From the NCBI GenBank assembly GCA_030428695.1, contig JAUIEM010000101.1, positions 1 to 25,748 of the forward strand: DNA of 25,748 nt, read 5' to 3'. This stretch comes from a bacterium. GTDB lineage: Bacteria > Planctomycetota > J058 > JAJDCP01. The notes under the pieces are model-generated. The model made no database searches. It had not been told where the DNA came from and saw only the letters and a program-made list of their open reading frames with translations. Shown piece by piece: positions 14,188 to 21,085 of the stretch; within the stretch, counting starts at the first letter, position 1, and each line of letters begins with the position of its first letter. The translations under genes and the position numbers were made by a program.

Positions 14188-15349
14188 GGGCTTCGATCAG
14201 CTCCCCGAAGAGGTCGGCGACCGCGCTGCGCGGGCCGAGGTGGAAGAGCCGGACGGCCCGCTCCCGCGCGTGCTTGCCGAGCTCGGCACGCAGGGCGGGG
14301 TCGCGCCCGAGGTCCAGCATGTGCATCCGCAGCCGACGCCGGTCCTCGAACAGCCGCCCGCCCGGCCCGATGGCGAACGGGATGCCCCCGACCCGGGCGC
14401 CGATGGTCGGCACGCCGCAGGCCCCGGCCTCGGCGATCACCAGCCCCTGGCCCTCACGGCGCGACGGCACGAGCAGCACGTCGAGGGCGCGCAGCAGGGC
14501 GGGGATGTCGTCGCGGAAGCCGAGGAAGCGGATCCCCGGCAGCTCCGGCAGGGCCGCCCGGTACGCGCGGGCGTCGTCCGGCACGCTGCCGACGACCAGC
14601 AGCCGGGCGTCCGGCAGGGCCTCCCTGACCGCCGGCCAGACCTCCCAGATGCGGTCGTGTCCCTTGCGATGGGTGATGCTCCCGACGATGCCGAAGACCG
14701 TCGCCTGCGGCGGCAGGCCGAGCTCCTCGCGGGCGCCGCGGGGTGCGTCGAAGCAGGGGGAGAGGTCGACCCGCAGGGGCAGCTCGACCAGGCGCCGGGC
14801 GTAGAGCCGGCGCTGCCAGAGCGGGTACTTCCCGGCGACCGCCCGGTTGATCAGCACCGCCCGGTCGCACAGGGGCAGCTTGCAGTGGTCGAGGGCGCCG
14901 AGGGAGGCATCGAGCTTGTCCCAGAACATCACGGGCAGACCGAGGCTCTTGCCGGCGGCGCCAAAGGTCAAGAGCCCGCGGGTGTCGTTGCAGAACACGC
15001 CGCGCGCGTCGAGCCGGCGCAGGGCGGCGCGCAGCCGGGCGCCGTACGCCGCGGCCTCGGCGCCGGCGCGCAGGCGTCGCCAGCCGCGGCGCCGGAGGAT
15101 GCTCCCGCCGTAGCCGGCCAGCGCCGGCGGGTAGGGGAACAGGCGCACGTCGTGGCCCTCCGCTTCGGCCTGGGCGGTGAAGGCGCCGGGGGCCGGCGCG
15201 GCGATCAGCGGCCGCGGGCGCTCCGCCGGCCAGCGGCGCAACAGCTCGAGCAGCAGCTTCTGCTGGCCGAACATCCCCTGGGGGTAGCTCTCGACGAAGA
15301 TGGCGCGGCCCGGCACGGCTAGCGGGGTGCCCGGGCGATCAGGAAGCAC
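14180..15349 (-). CDS. Family 4 glycosyltransferase
   Basis: This 389-residue GT-B protein has an N-terminal half starting AIFVESYPQGMFGQQKLLLE, then VFCNDTRGLLTFG. The donor-binding half has VFGIVGSITHRKGHDRIWE, LLVVGSVPDD, IRFLGFRDDIPALLRALDVLLVPS and the E-x7-E motif in EGQGLVIAEAGACGVPTIGA. The start is doubtful. GTG at 15349 gives MLPDRPGTPLAV..., while a GTG at 15316 (VPGRAIFVES) would begin right at the fold; neither has a strong ribosome binding site. The gene follows the GT2 gene after about 33 bases and its stop overlaps the next gene by 8 bp, so it is part of the four-gene glycosyltransferase operon. Donor and acceptor are unknown. Confidence 0.88.
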   Translation of the reverse strand: MLPDRPGTPLAVPGRAIFVESYPQGMFGQQKLLLELLRRWPAERPRPLIAAPAPGAFTAQAEAEGHDVRLFPYPPALAGYGGSILRRRGWRRLRAGAEAAAYGARLRAALRRLDARGVFCNDTRGLLTFGAAGKSLGLPVMFWDKLDASLGALDHCKLPLCDRAVLINRAVAGKYPLWQRRLYARRLVELPLRVDLSPCFDAPRGAREELGLPPQATVFGIVGSITHRKGHDRIWEVWPAVREALPDARLLVVGSVPDDARAYRAALPELPGIRFLGFRDDIPALLRALDVLLVPSRREGQGLVIAEAGACGVPTIGARVGGIPFAIGPGGRLFEDRRRLRMHMLDLGRDPALRAELGKHARERAVRLFHLGPRSAVADLFGELIEARG

Positions 15350-15382
15350 GGCCTTGGCATGTCCTTTTCCCCCGCTTCCACT

Positions 15383-16219
15383 CTACCGCCCGCCCGCGGC
15401 CCGATCCAGCGCCGTCTCCCGCAGGCCGAACGCGCCCCGCAGCCGGCGCTGCAGGCCGACGGGCAGGAGCGGGTAGCCGAGGCGCAGCCAGGGGCTGAGC
15501 CGCTCGCGCAGCGGCAGCTCGAAGGCGCGGGCGGCGCGGGCGTTGAGGCGGGCGAGGGCGAGGTTCTGGCGGAAGCGCCCGAAGCGGCGCGTGAAGAAGC
15601 TGTCGGCCCGCACGTCGCGCTCGACCAGCACCTCCGGGAGGTTGGCGACCTTGCAGCGGGCGGCGACGCGCAGGAAGAGCTCGAAGTCGATGAGGAAGCG
15701 CAGCCGCGGGTCGTAGCACAGCCCCTCGCGCACCAGGGCGCTGCGGAACATCACCGCGCTGTGGCAGTACGGGATGCAGCGGGCGGCCTGGCGGCGCACC
15801 TCCGGGTCGGCCTCGGGATAGCGGCGCAGGGTGTGCTCACCGCGCAGGGCGTCGCGGCGCTCGACCGCCGTGCCCAGCCAGCCGTGGTCCGGGTGCTTCG
15901 CGAAGAAGCCGACCTGGGCGGCGATGCGCCGGGGGCGCGCCCGGTCGTCGGCGTCGAGGTTGGCGATCAGCTCTCCGCGCGCGGCCAGGCAGGCCCGCAC
16001 CAGGCTCGGCGCCCGGCCGCGTCTGCCGCCCTGAAGGACCCGCAGGCGCGGGTCCTTCAGCGCCGCCAGCCGAGCGCGCGTCGCGTCGCTCGAGCCGTCG
16101 TCGACGACGACGACCTCGAGGTCGGAGAAGCTCTGCGCGAGCAGGCTCCGCACCGCGGCCTGGACGGTGTCCGCGGCGTTGTAGACGGTGATGATCGCGC
16201 TGACCCGCGGGCGCTTCAT
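15383..16219 (-). CDS. Family 2 glycosyltransferase
   Basis: This is a 278-residue GT-A glycosyltransferase. It shows the textbook start VSAIITVYNAADTVQAAVRSLLAQSFSDLEVVVVDDGSSD, the DxD metal site in ANLDADDRARPRRI, and IDFELFLRVA as the ED-like acceptor block. The C-terminal part is basic and amphipathic and may lie on the membrane. The ATG at 16219 overlaps the stop of the upstream GT4 gene by four bases (ATGA) and has GGGAGGAG just upstream, so the start is secure. It is the second gene of the minus-strand glycosyltransferase operon. A short inverted repeat around 16031-16061 (GGACCCGCAGGCGCGGGTCC) lies within the coding part. Confidence 0.92.
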   Translation of the reverse strand: MKRPRVSAIITVYNAADTVQAAVRSLLAQSFSDLEVVVVDDGSSDATRARLAALKDPRLRVLQGGRRGRAPSLVRACLAARGELIANLDADDRARPRRIAAQVGFFAKHPDHGWLGTAVERRDALRGEHTLRRYPEADPEVRRQAARCIPYCHSAVMFRSALVREGLCYDPRLRFLIDFELFLRVAARCKVANLPEVLVERDVRADSFFTRRFGRFRQNLALARLNARAARAFELPLRERLSPWLRLGYPLLPVGLQRRLRGAFGLRETALDRAAGGR

Positions 16220-17301
16220 CGTCTCCTCCCGAGGACTTCGTCGTAGAGCGCGAGGTAGGCTTCCACCATCGTCTCCTCCCCGAAGCGGGCCTCCGCCCTC
16301 TGCCGCGCCCGCGCCGCCCGGCGCGCCGCCGCCTCCGGGGCGGCGAGCAGGCGCAGCAGGGCGCGGCGCAGGCTGCCGGGGCAGAGGGGGTCGAAGAACA
16401 GCGCGCGCTCCTCCTGGTTCCCCAAAAGCTCCCGGAACACGGGGATGTCGCTGACCACGAGGGGCGCTCCGCAGGCCATCGCCTCGGCGACGACCAGCCC
16501 GAAGCCCTCCTGGCTGCCGTCGCTCGGCACGATCACCGCGCGGGCCTCCGCGAGGGCGGCGAGCAGCGCCGGGCGCGGGACGGCCCCGGGCAGCTCGACC
16601 CGCTCGAGCCCGAGCCGCGCGCGCAGCGTCTCGAGGCCGGGGCGCGCCGGGCCTTCGCCGAGCAGCCGGACGCGGAGCTCCGGGTGCCGGCGCAGGACGC
16701 CCGGCAGCGCCCGCAGCAGGCGGTGCTGGCCCTTGACCCTCGCGAGCCGGCCGGGGCTGACCAGGGTCGGGCCCGGGCGGCGCAGCGGGGCCTCCAGCGC
16801 GATGCCGTTCGGGATCACACGGGTCGCGTGGCGGCGCGGGTACGAGTCGGCGACGACCCGCGACACGGCGACCAGCGCGTCGACCGCGCCCGCGCTCGCG
16901 ACCTCGGCCGCGTACAGCGGCCAGCGCAGGGAGCCGGCGAGCTCGTGCCGGGTGGCGACCACCGCCGCGCCGGACGCGCGCGCAGCGAGCCGCGCCCAGG
17001 CGCCGGGTACGCAGAAGTGGGTGTGGACGAGCTGCGGGCGCAGCGCGCGGAGGAGCTCGTGCCAGGCCCGCGCGAAGACCGCGTGCTGGTGGAGGAGGTC
17101 GCGCGAGCGCAAGCGCGGCGGCACGGGCAGCAGGCGGGTGCGCACCCCCGGCGGGGCGGGCAGCGCCGACGGGTCGGCGACACCGTCGTCCCAGGCGGCC
17201 CACCACACCTCGGCGCCGCGGGCGAGCAGCCCGCGGCTGAGGCTGGCGACCAGCGTCCAGATCGAGGACGGGCGCAGGCGATCGACGAAGAGGCAGCGCA
17301 C
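16216..17301 (-). CDS. Family 4 glycosyltransferase, first gene of the operon
   Basis: This 361-residue GT-B glycosyltransferase opens the minus-strand cluster. The acceptor half has SLSRGLLARGAEVWWA and LVHTHFCVPGAWARLA. The donor half has VIPNGIALEAP, LVSPGRLARVKGQHRLLRAL, VRLLGEGPARP and the E-x7-E signature in EGFGLVVAEAMACGAPLVVSD. The GTG at 17301 has AGGG only two bases upstream. The likely -10 (TAGAAT) ends about six bases before it, so the mRNA may be almost leaderless or the true start may be a little further in. Acting with the other three genes it probably builds an O-antigen, capsule or exopolysaccharide repeat unit; there is no polymerase or flippase in the window to confirm this. 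Confidence 0.9.
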   Translation of the reverse strand: MRCLFVDRLRPSSIWTLVASLSRGLLARGAEVWWAAWDDGVADPSALPAPPGVRTRLLPVPPRLRSRDLLHQHAVFARAWHELLRALRPQLVHTHFCVPGAWARLAARASGAAVVATRHELAGSLRWPLYAAEVASAGAVDALVAVSRVVADSYPRRHATRVIPNGIALEAPLRRPGPTLVSPGRLARVKGQHRLLRALPGVLRRHPELRVRLLGEGPARPGLETLRARLGLERVELPGAVPRPALLAALAEARAVIVPSDGSQEGFGLVVAEAMACGAPLVVSDIPVFRELLGNQEERALFFDPLCPGSLRRALLRLLAAPEAAARRAARARQRAEARFGEETMVEAYLALYDEVLGRRR

Positions 17302-17306
17302 GCCCT

Positions 17307-17337
17307 ATTCTATCCAGACGCGCGTGTCTGCTTCGAA
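17307..17337 (-). promoter_or_regulatory. Candidate promoter of the glycosyltransferase operon with a palindrome in a 19-bp spacer
   Basis: On the minus strand TTCGAA (17332-17337) and TAGAAT (17307-17312) are 19 bases apart. The spacer contains a near-perfect palindrome at 17315-17330 (CAGAC / GTCTG arms). A long spacer filled by a palindrome is the layout used by MerR-family activators. The -35 match is poor (3 of 6), which fits a promoter needing an activator but also fits chance. Confidence 0.35.
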
Positions 17338-17372
17338 CGGGACCGACGGGCTTTTTGCCGGGAGGTACCTCC

Positions 17373-17549
17373 CCCGTCCGATGCACCTGGATTCCTGCCG
17401 CGGAACCGGAGGCCCCGGATTTCGGCACTTCGGGCCTTCTGCGCTGCTCCCCAGCGAAGCTCCATCGGCTTCGCTGGACGGAGACTAGAAGCGCCCGATC
17501 TCAAGCGGCCTCCGGGCCCTCGCGACGAAATCCCGGTGAATCGGCCGGG
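17373..17549 (-). repeat. Fold-back intergenic element, copy C (177 bp, inverted relative to A and B)
   Basis: Read on the minus strand it starts CCGGCCGATTCACCGGGATT and shares GGGCCCGGAGGCCGCTTGAG and ATCGGGCGCTTC with copies A and B. The other end (AGGAATCCAGGTGCATCGGA on the same strand) is more diverged. Its apex differs from the other copies: CCAGCGAAGC (17451-17460) and GCTTCGCTGG (17468-17477) form a perfect 10-bp stem with a 7-base loop. It lies between the glycosyltransferase operon and the lipoprotein gene, left end toward the lipoprotein. Confidence 0.85.
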
Positions 17550-17671
17550 TTTTCTGGTACAAGATGAGGACTGTCCTCACCGATCTTGCGTCTTCTCCGT
17601 TTCGACGGCGATGGCGGCGGAATCCGGCACCCGGGGAGGACTCGGGATTCCACCACCGTTTCGAGGTTGCC

Positions 17672-18994
17672 ATGAGACCCCGTCTGCTGCTTCTTCCCCT
17701 GCTCTTGCTCGCCGTGGGCTGCCATGACTCCGACCCCAGTCCGATCGGCCTGATCCAGACGCTCGGCGGCAAGATCGGCGATATCCAGGTCACGGTCTAC
17801 GACTTCCTGACCGGCGAAGCCGTCGAAGACGCCTACGTCTGGATCGACAGCGACACCGCGGGCGCAGTGCTCAGCGATTCGACCGGGATGGCGGTCGTCC
17901 CGAACAGCGATGTCGACGAGCGCCGGCGCATGATCAACGCCGGCAAGCCCGGTTGGAGCATCACCTCGCTGCACACGACCGCGACGACGATGCGCATCGC
18001 GATCGTGCGCACCGACTTCACCGGCGTCGGCGAGGTGGTGACGATCTCCGGAACAGTCACCTTCGGCACGACCGCGCTCGCGACCTCGTGGGAAGTCTTC
18101 GCGCTGGAGTCGTCGGACCCGGCGGTCTTCGCCCTGACGTCGGCAGGCTTTACCCGGGACGACGTCAGTCCCGCGGAGCCGGACTACAGCGTCACCGTGC
18201 CGACGGGCCGCGAGGTCACGCTGGTGTGCGCCGGCTACGACGACGACGGCACGCTGGTCAGCCTGGCGGGCGAACAGCTCGAGCCGACCGCCGACGTCAC
18301 CGTCGACCTGGTGCTCGGCAACGAGCTCGCGCCCCTCGACTTCGGGGACGCGATCGCGGCCGACCTGCCGCCTTCGCATGACCGCGCGCAGTACAGCTTC
18401 GGGCGCCGTCAGCGCGAGGGGGTGTTGCGCACCGCCTTCTACGACGTGCCTCTCAGCAAGATCACCTCCGCGTTCAGCACCTTCGACTTCACCCGGCCGA
18501 ATCCCGCGCTGCTCGAGAGCGTCGATCTGCCGCACACGGTCTACCAGCTCAAGACGATCAACCTGCAGTCCAACGAGTTCTCGTTCGAGTTCGAGCTCGG
18601 GGTCAGCGGCCTGTTCGATTCCGACTTCCCGCGCGATCCCAGCCTGCTGATCGAGACGAACTCGACGGGCATCACGCCGATCATGCTGATCGGCTCGGCG
18701 CTGCAGCCCGAAGAGGGCTTCCACGTCGTGCGCTTCGTCAACGAGGCCTCGGCGAACCAGGTCCGCCAGTGGACGGTGTTCACGCCGGCGGCCACCCTCG
18801 GCTTCGCGCTGCCGCCGGTTCCTGCCGCGCTCGCGAACGACGGGCTGGTGGCGGGTGAGACCTACACGATCACCTGTCTGGCCGAGCTGATCGGTGTCTT
18901 CACCGGCTTCGACATCTTCCGCTTCAGCGCGACCCTCGACCTCGACGGCAAGCGCCGCGGCTACGGCGACACCCTGATCTACACGCCCCAGTAG
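17672..18994 (+). CDS. Lipoprotein of unknown function with a carboxypeptidase-regulatory-like beta domain
   Basis: This is a 440-residue predicted outer-envelope lipoprotein. The leader MRPRLLLLPLLLLAVGC ends in a good lipobox (LAVGC, Cys17). Near the N-terminus, the stretch IQVTVYDFLTGEAVEDAYVWI followed by SDSTGMAVVP is the pattern of a carboxypeptidase-regulatory-like or transthyretin-like beta sandwich. The rest is beta-rich and contains several Ig-like strands, an acidic YDDDG turn, and ends RRGYGDTLIYTPQ. I do not recognise the family beyond the first domain. The ATG at 17672 has GAGG six bases upstream; the open frame further upstream (to 17564) has no leader and is not used. It stands alone, divergent from the glycosyltransferase operon. 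It may be a surface or adhesion component, which is only a guess from its domain. Confidence 0.8.
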   Translation: MRPRLLLLPLLLLAVGCHDSDPSPIGLIQTLGGKIGDIQVTVYDFLTGEAVEDAYVWIDSDTAGAVLSDSTGMAVVPNSDVDERRRMINAGKPGWSITSLHTTATTMRIAIVRTDFTGVGEVVTISGTVTFGTTALATSWEVFALESSDPAVFALTSAGFTRDDVSPAEPDYSVTVPTGREVTLVCAGYDDDGTLVSLAGEQLEPTADVTVDLVLGNELAPLDFGDAIAADLPPSHDRAQYSFGRRQREGVLRTAFYDVPLSKITSAFSTFDFTRPNPALLESVDLPHTVYQLKTINLQSNEFSFEFELGVSGLFDSDFPRDPSLLIETNSTGITPIMLIGSALQPEEGFHVVRFVNEASANQVRQWTVFTPAATLGFALPPVPAALANDGLVAGETYTITCLAELIGVFTGFDIFRFSATLDLDGKRRGYGDTLIYTPQ

Positions 18995-19020
18995 GAGGCG
19001 CCCTCGCGGGGACCGGCCTC

Positions 19021-19053
19021 GGTATCGGCAGCGGATTCGGTATCGGTATCGGT
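19021..19053. repeat. GGTATCGG short imperfect repeats
   Basis: Three GGTATCGG-like units plus one GGATTCGG variant lie in the 69-bp gap between the lipoprotein gene and the convergent epimerase gene. No stem with a T-run that would make a clear terminator is visible here. Confidence 0.6.
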
Positions 19054-19063
19054 TCTTGCCGGG

Positions 19064-20053
19064 TCAGACCGCGACGGGCTTCGGCGCGAGCAGTCCCTCG
19101 GCCTCGAACCAGGCGAACAGGTCCCGCAGGGTCTCGCGCATCGGCCGCGGCGCGTAGTCGAGCTCGGCGCGCGCCTTGTCGTTGCGTACGTCGCGGTTCC
19201 CGCGCAGCGCCGCGAGCGCCTCCCCCGAGTAGCGGTTCTCCCCGCCCCGCATGCGGACGCCCCAGGACATGATGGGGGCGCTGAGGCGGGCCATCCACAT
19301 CGGCACCACCCAGCGCGGCGCGGGCACGCCGGTCAGCTCGCTGACCATCCCGGCGAGCGCGTGCCAGTGCCCGGACAGCAGGTAGTTCTCGCCGGTGCGT
19401 CCGTGCTGCTCGGCGGCGAGGATGCCGGCGACGACATCGCGCACGTCGACCCAGTTGAAGCCGCCGTGCACCAGGGCCGGGAGGCGGCGGTGGAAGAGGT
19501 CGAGGCAGACGCGGCCCATACGCGAGGGCCCGTGGTCCTCCGGGCCGACGATCGCGGTCGGGTTGACGATCGTCGCGTCGAGGCCCTGCGCGATCACCTC
19601 CCGCAAGGCGAGCTCTCCGTGGGCCTTCGAGCGGTCGTAGGCGAAGCAGGAGGGTTCCAGGCAGCGGGCCCGGTCTTCGTCGAGGGGCTCGTCCAGCGGG
19701 GCCTGGTGGAACACGTGGATGGAGCTGACGTGGACGAACCTCCGCACGCCGGCGTGCAGCGCCGCGCGGGCGACGTTGCGCACGCCGTCGACGTTGGTCC
19801 GCGTCACCTCACCGCCGCGGTCGCCGTCGATCGAGATGCAGGCGGCGAGATGGAACACCGTCTCCGCGCCCTCGAAGGCGGTGGCGAGGGTGTCGGCGGC
19901 GGTGACGTCTGCGCGGACGCGCTCGATGTCGAGGTCCTCGAGCACGCCGGGCTCGGTGTGGATCAGCGCGCGCACCGGGCGACTCTCGGCGACGAGCGCG
20001 CGGACAAGGTTGATGCCGACGTGGCCCGTGGCGCCGGTAACGACAGTTGTCAT
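19064..20053 (-). CDS. Extended SDR NAD(P)-dependent epimerase/reductase
   Basis: This 329-residue member of the extended short-chain dehydrogenase/reductases carries the Rossmann dinucleotide motif TGATGHVG at residues 6-13, the DVTAADTL acidic block, VFHLAACIS, the catalytic Ser in FVHVSSIHVF, and the YDRSK catalytic Tyr-Lys pair. The overall pattern (VNPTAIVGPEDHGPS, then GFNWVDVRDVVAGIL) matches the dihydroflavonol-4-reductase/NAD-epimerase subgroup; substrate could be a nucleotide sugar, a sterol-like ketone or an aldehyde. The ATG at 20053 has AAGGGGG seven bases upstream and a good promoter 20-50 bases upstream, so the gene is probably transcribed alone. A link with the glycosyltransferase locus is possible but not shown. 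Confidence 0.9.
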   Translation of the reverse strand: MTTVVTGATGHVGINLVRALVAESRPVRALIHTEPGVLEDLDIERVRADVTAADTLATAFEGAETVFHLAACISIDGDRGGEVTRTNVDGVRNVARAALHAGVRRFVHVSSIHVFHQAPLDEPLDEDRARCLEPSCFAYDRSKAHGELALREVIAQGLDATIVNPTAIVGPEDHGPSRMGRVCLDLFHRRLPALVHGGFNWVDVRDVVAGILAAEQHGRTGENYLLSGHWHALAGMVSELTGVPAPRWVVPMWMARLSAPIMSWGVRMRGGENRYSGEALAALRGNRDVRNDKARAELDYAPRPMRETLRDLFAWFEAEGLLAPKPVAV

Positions 20054-20073
20054 GGAATCCCCCTTCGCGCGGG

Positions 20074-20102
20074 ATTCTGCCAGCTGGCCGGGGAACGCGC
20101 AA
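20074..20102 (-). promoter_or_regulatory. Candidate sigma70 promoter of the SDR gene
   Basis: On the minus strand TTGCGC (20097-20102) and CAGAAT (20074-20079) are 17 bases apart, about 20 bases before the ATG at 20053. Transcription would start shortly before the AAGGGGG ribosome binding site. Confidence 0.5.
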
Positions 20103-20127
20103 GGTCGGGGCGAGCGGACGCGGCCCC

Positions 20128-20946
20128 TCAGCCGTCTTGTTCCTCGGAGAGCTCGGTGAAGTCGCCGATCCGGGTCGGGCCAGAGGGGTCGACGAAGCCC
20201 TCCGGGACGACGATCGTCCGCTCGTCCGGCCCGATCTCCTCGGACAGGACGACGGTCTTCGCCTCGACGATGGCCCGCAGGTCGTCCGGCAGGTTGACGA
20301 CGGTCTCGGAGACGTCGTCGTCGGTGTCGTCGAACAGGTTCTTCACCGTCCCTTGCGAGTCGGAGACCAGGGTGGGATCCGCGCCGACCCGGGCCTCGAA
20401 GTCGCTGTGCAGGTCGAGGGGCTCGTCCGGCGCGAGGCGCATCGAGGACGGCGAGCGGCTGTCCTCGCCGCCGCCGCTCGTGGGCTCGTCCTGGTGCAGG
20501 TCGAGCGGCACCCCGGGCGACAGCCGGCACGAGCCCGGCCGGCGCGAGGCCGGGCGGGCAGGCAGCTTGATCGTCGAATCCGGGGAGCGGGGAAGCTCGC
20601 GCTCGGGAGTGCCTTCGAGGCGGATGGTCGAATCCTTCGGGCCGGCGAGGATCGGGCCGTCGTCGCCCGGGAGCGGGAGCCGCCGCGCGCGCACCGTGGA
20701 GTCCTCGGAGCCGAGCTGGTCGCTCGAGCGCAGAGGGGCCTCGGACGAGGGCGCTGGGACCGCCCCCTCGGCCGGCCCCCTGTCAGGGAGCGGAGCCGCG
20801 CGCCGCGTCGACACATCCTCGTCCTGCAGCGCCCGGACCAGCGCCGACAAGCCCTCGCCGGGGCCGGAGACCCAGGTCGCGGCGTCGGGCTCCGGCGCTT
20901 CCTCGGGAGGATCCGCATCTTCATCGGGACGGCGGCGCGCGCTCAT
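20128..20946 (-). CDS. Acidic low-complexity protein with repeated Asp-Ser-Thr motifs
   Basis: This is a 272-residue hydrophilic, probably disordered and cytoplasmic protein with no leader, helix bundle or recognised domain. It carries many short Thr-hydrophobic motifs spaced along the chain: EDSTVRA, KDSTIRL, PDSTIKL, QGTVKNL, SETVVNL, AKTVVLS, ERTIVVP and GPTRIGD, plus twin PLDLHQDE/PLDLHSDF segments. Such arrays resemble phosphoacceptor sites whose phospho-Thr-x-x-hydrophobic form is read by FHA domains. Together with kinases and an FHA protein in the same window this makes it a candidate kinase substrate or scaffold (inference). The ATG at 20946 (MSARRRPDED) has GGAGGA five bases upstream and is better than the upstream ATGs in the frame, which lie in or next to the dapF end. 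Confidence 0.75.
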   Translation of the reverse strand: MSARRRPDEDADPPEEAPEPDAATWVSGPGEGLSALVRALQDEDVSTRRAAPLPDRGPAEGAVPAPSSEAPLRSSDQLGSEDSTVRARRLPLPGDDGPILAGPKDSTIRLEGTPERELPRSPDSTIKLPARPASRRPGSCRLSPGVPLDLHQDEPTSGGGEDSRSPSSMRLAPDEPLDLHSDFEARVGADPTLVSDSQGTVKNLFDDTDDDVSETVVNLPDDLRAIVEAKTVVLSEEIGPDERTIVVPEGFVDPSGPTRIGDFTELSEEQDG

Positions 20947-21014
20947 CGCCATCCTCCGACGGGCACGGCGCTCCGCGGGGGAGCGGCATACCTCGCAGGT
21001 CTTCGCGGGGTGCA

Positions 21015-21027
21015 GGACACGGTGTCC
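21015..21027. promoter_or_regulatory. 13-bp perfect palindrome upstream of the Asp-Ser-Thr protein
   Basis: GGACAC-G-GTGTCC lies about 70 bases before the start at 20946, in the 139-bp gap after dapF. It could be an operator or a short hairpin in the transcript. No T-run follows on either strand, so it is not a typical terminator. Confidence 0.35.
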
Positions 21028-21085
21028 CTCTGCTGGTCTGCGACCGTTCGCGGCGAGACCGAAGAGCTGTACATGCAGGGCTATG

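Noticed and set aside
12289..14628. A 779-codon plus-strand frame (and a 686-codon frame at 13262-15322)
   Set aside because: They lie over four glycosyltransferase genes in other frames and translate to Pro/Arg-rich sequence without any domain.
18995..19063. Terminator between the lipoprotein and SDR genes
   Set aside because: The GGTATCGG repeats form no strong stem followed by a T-run on either strand.
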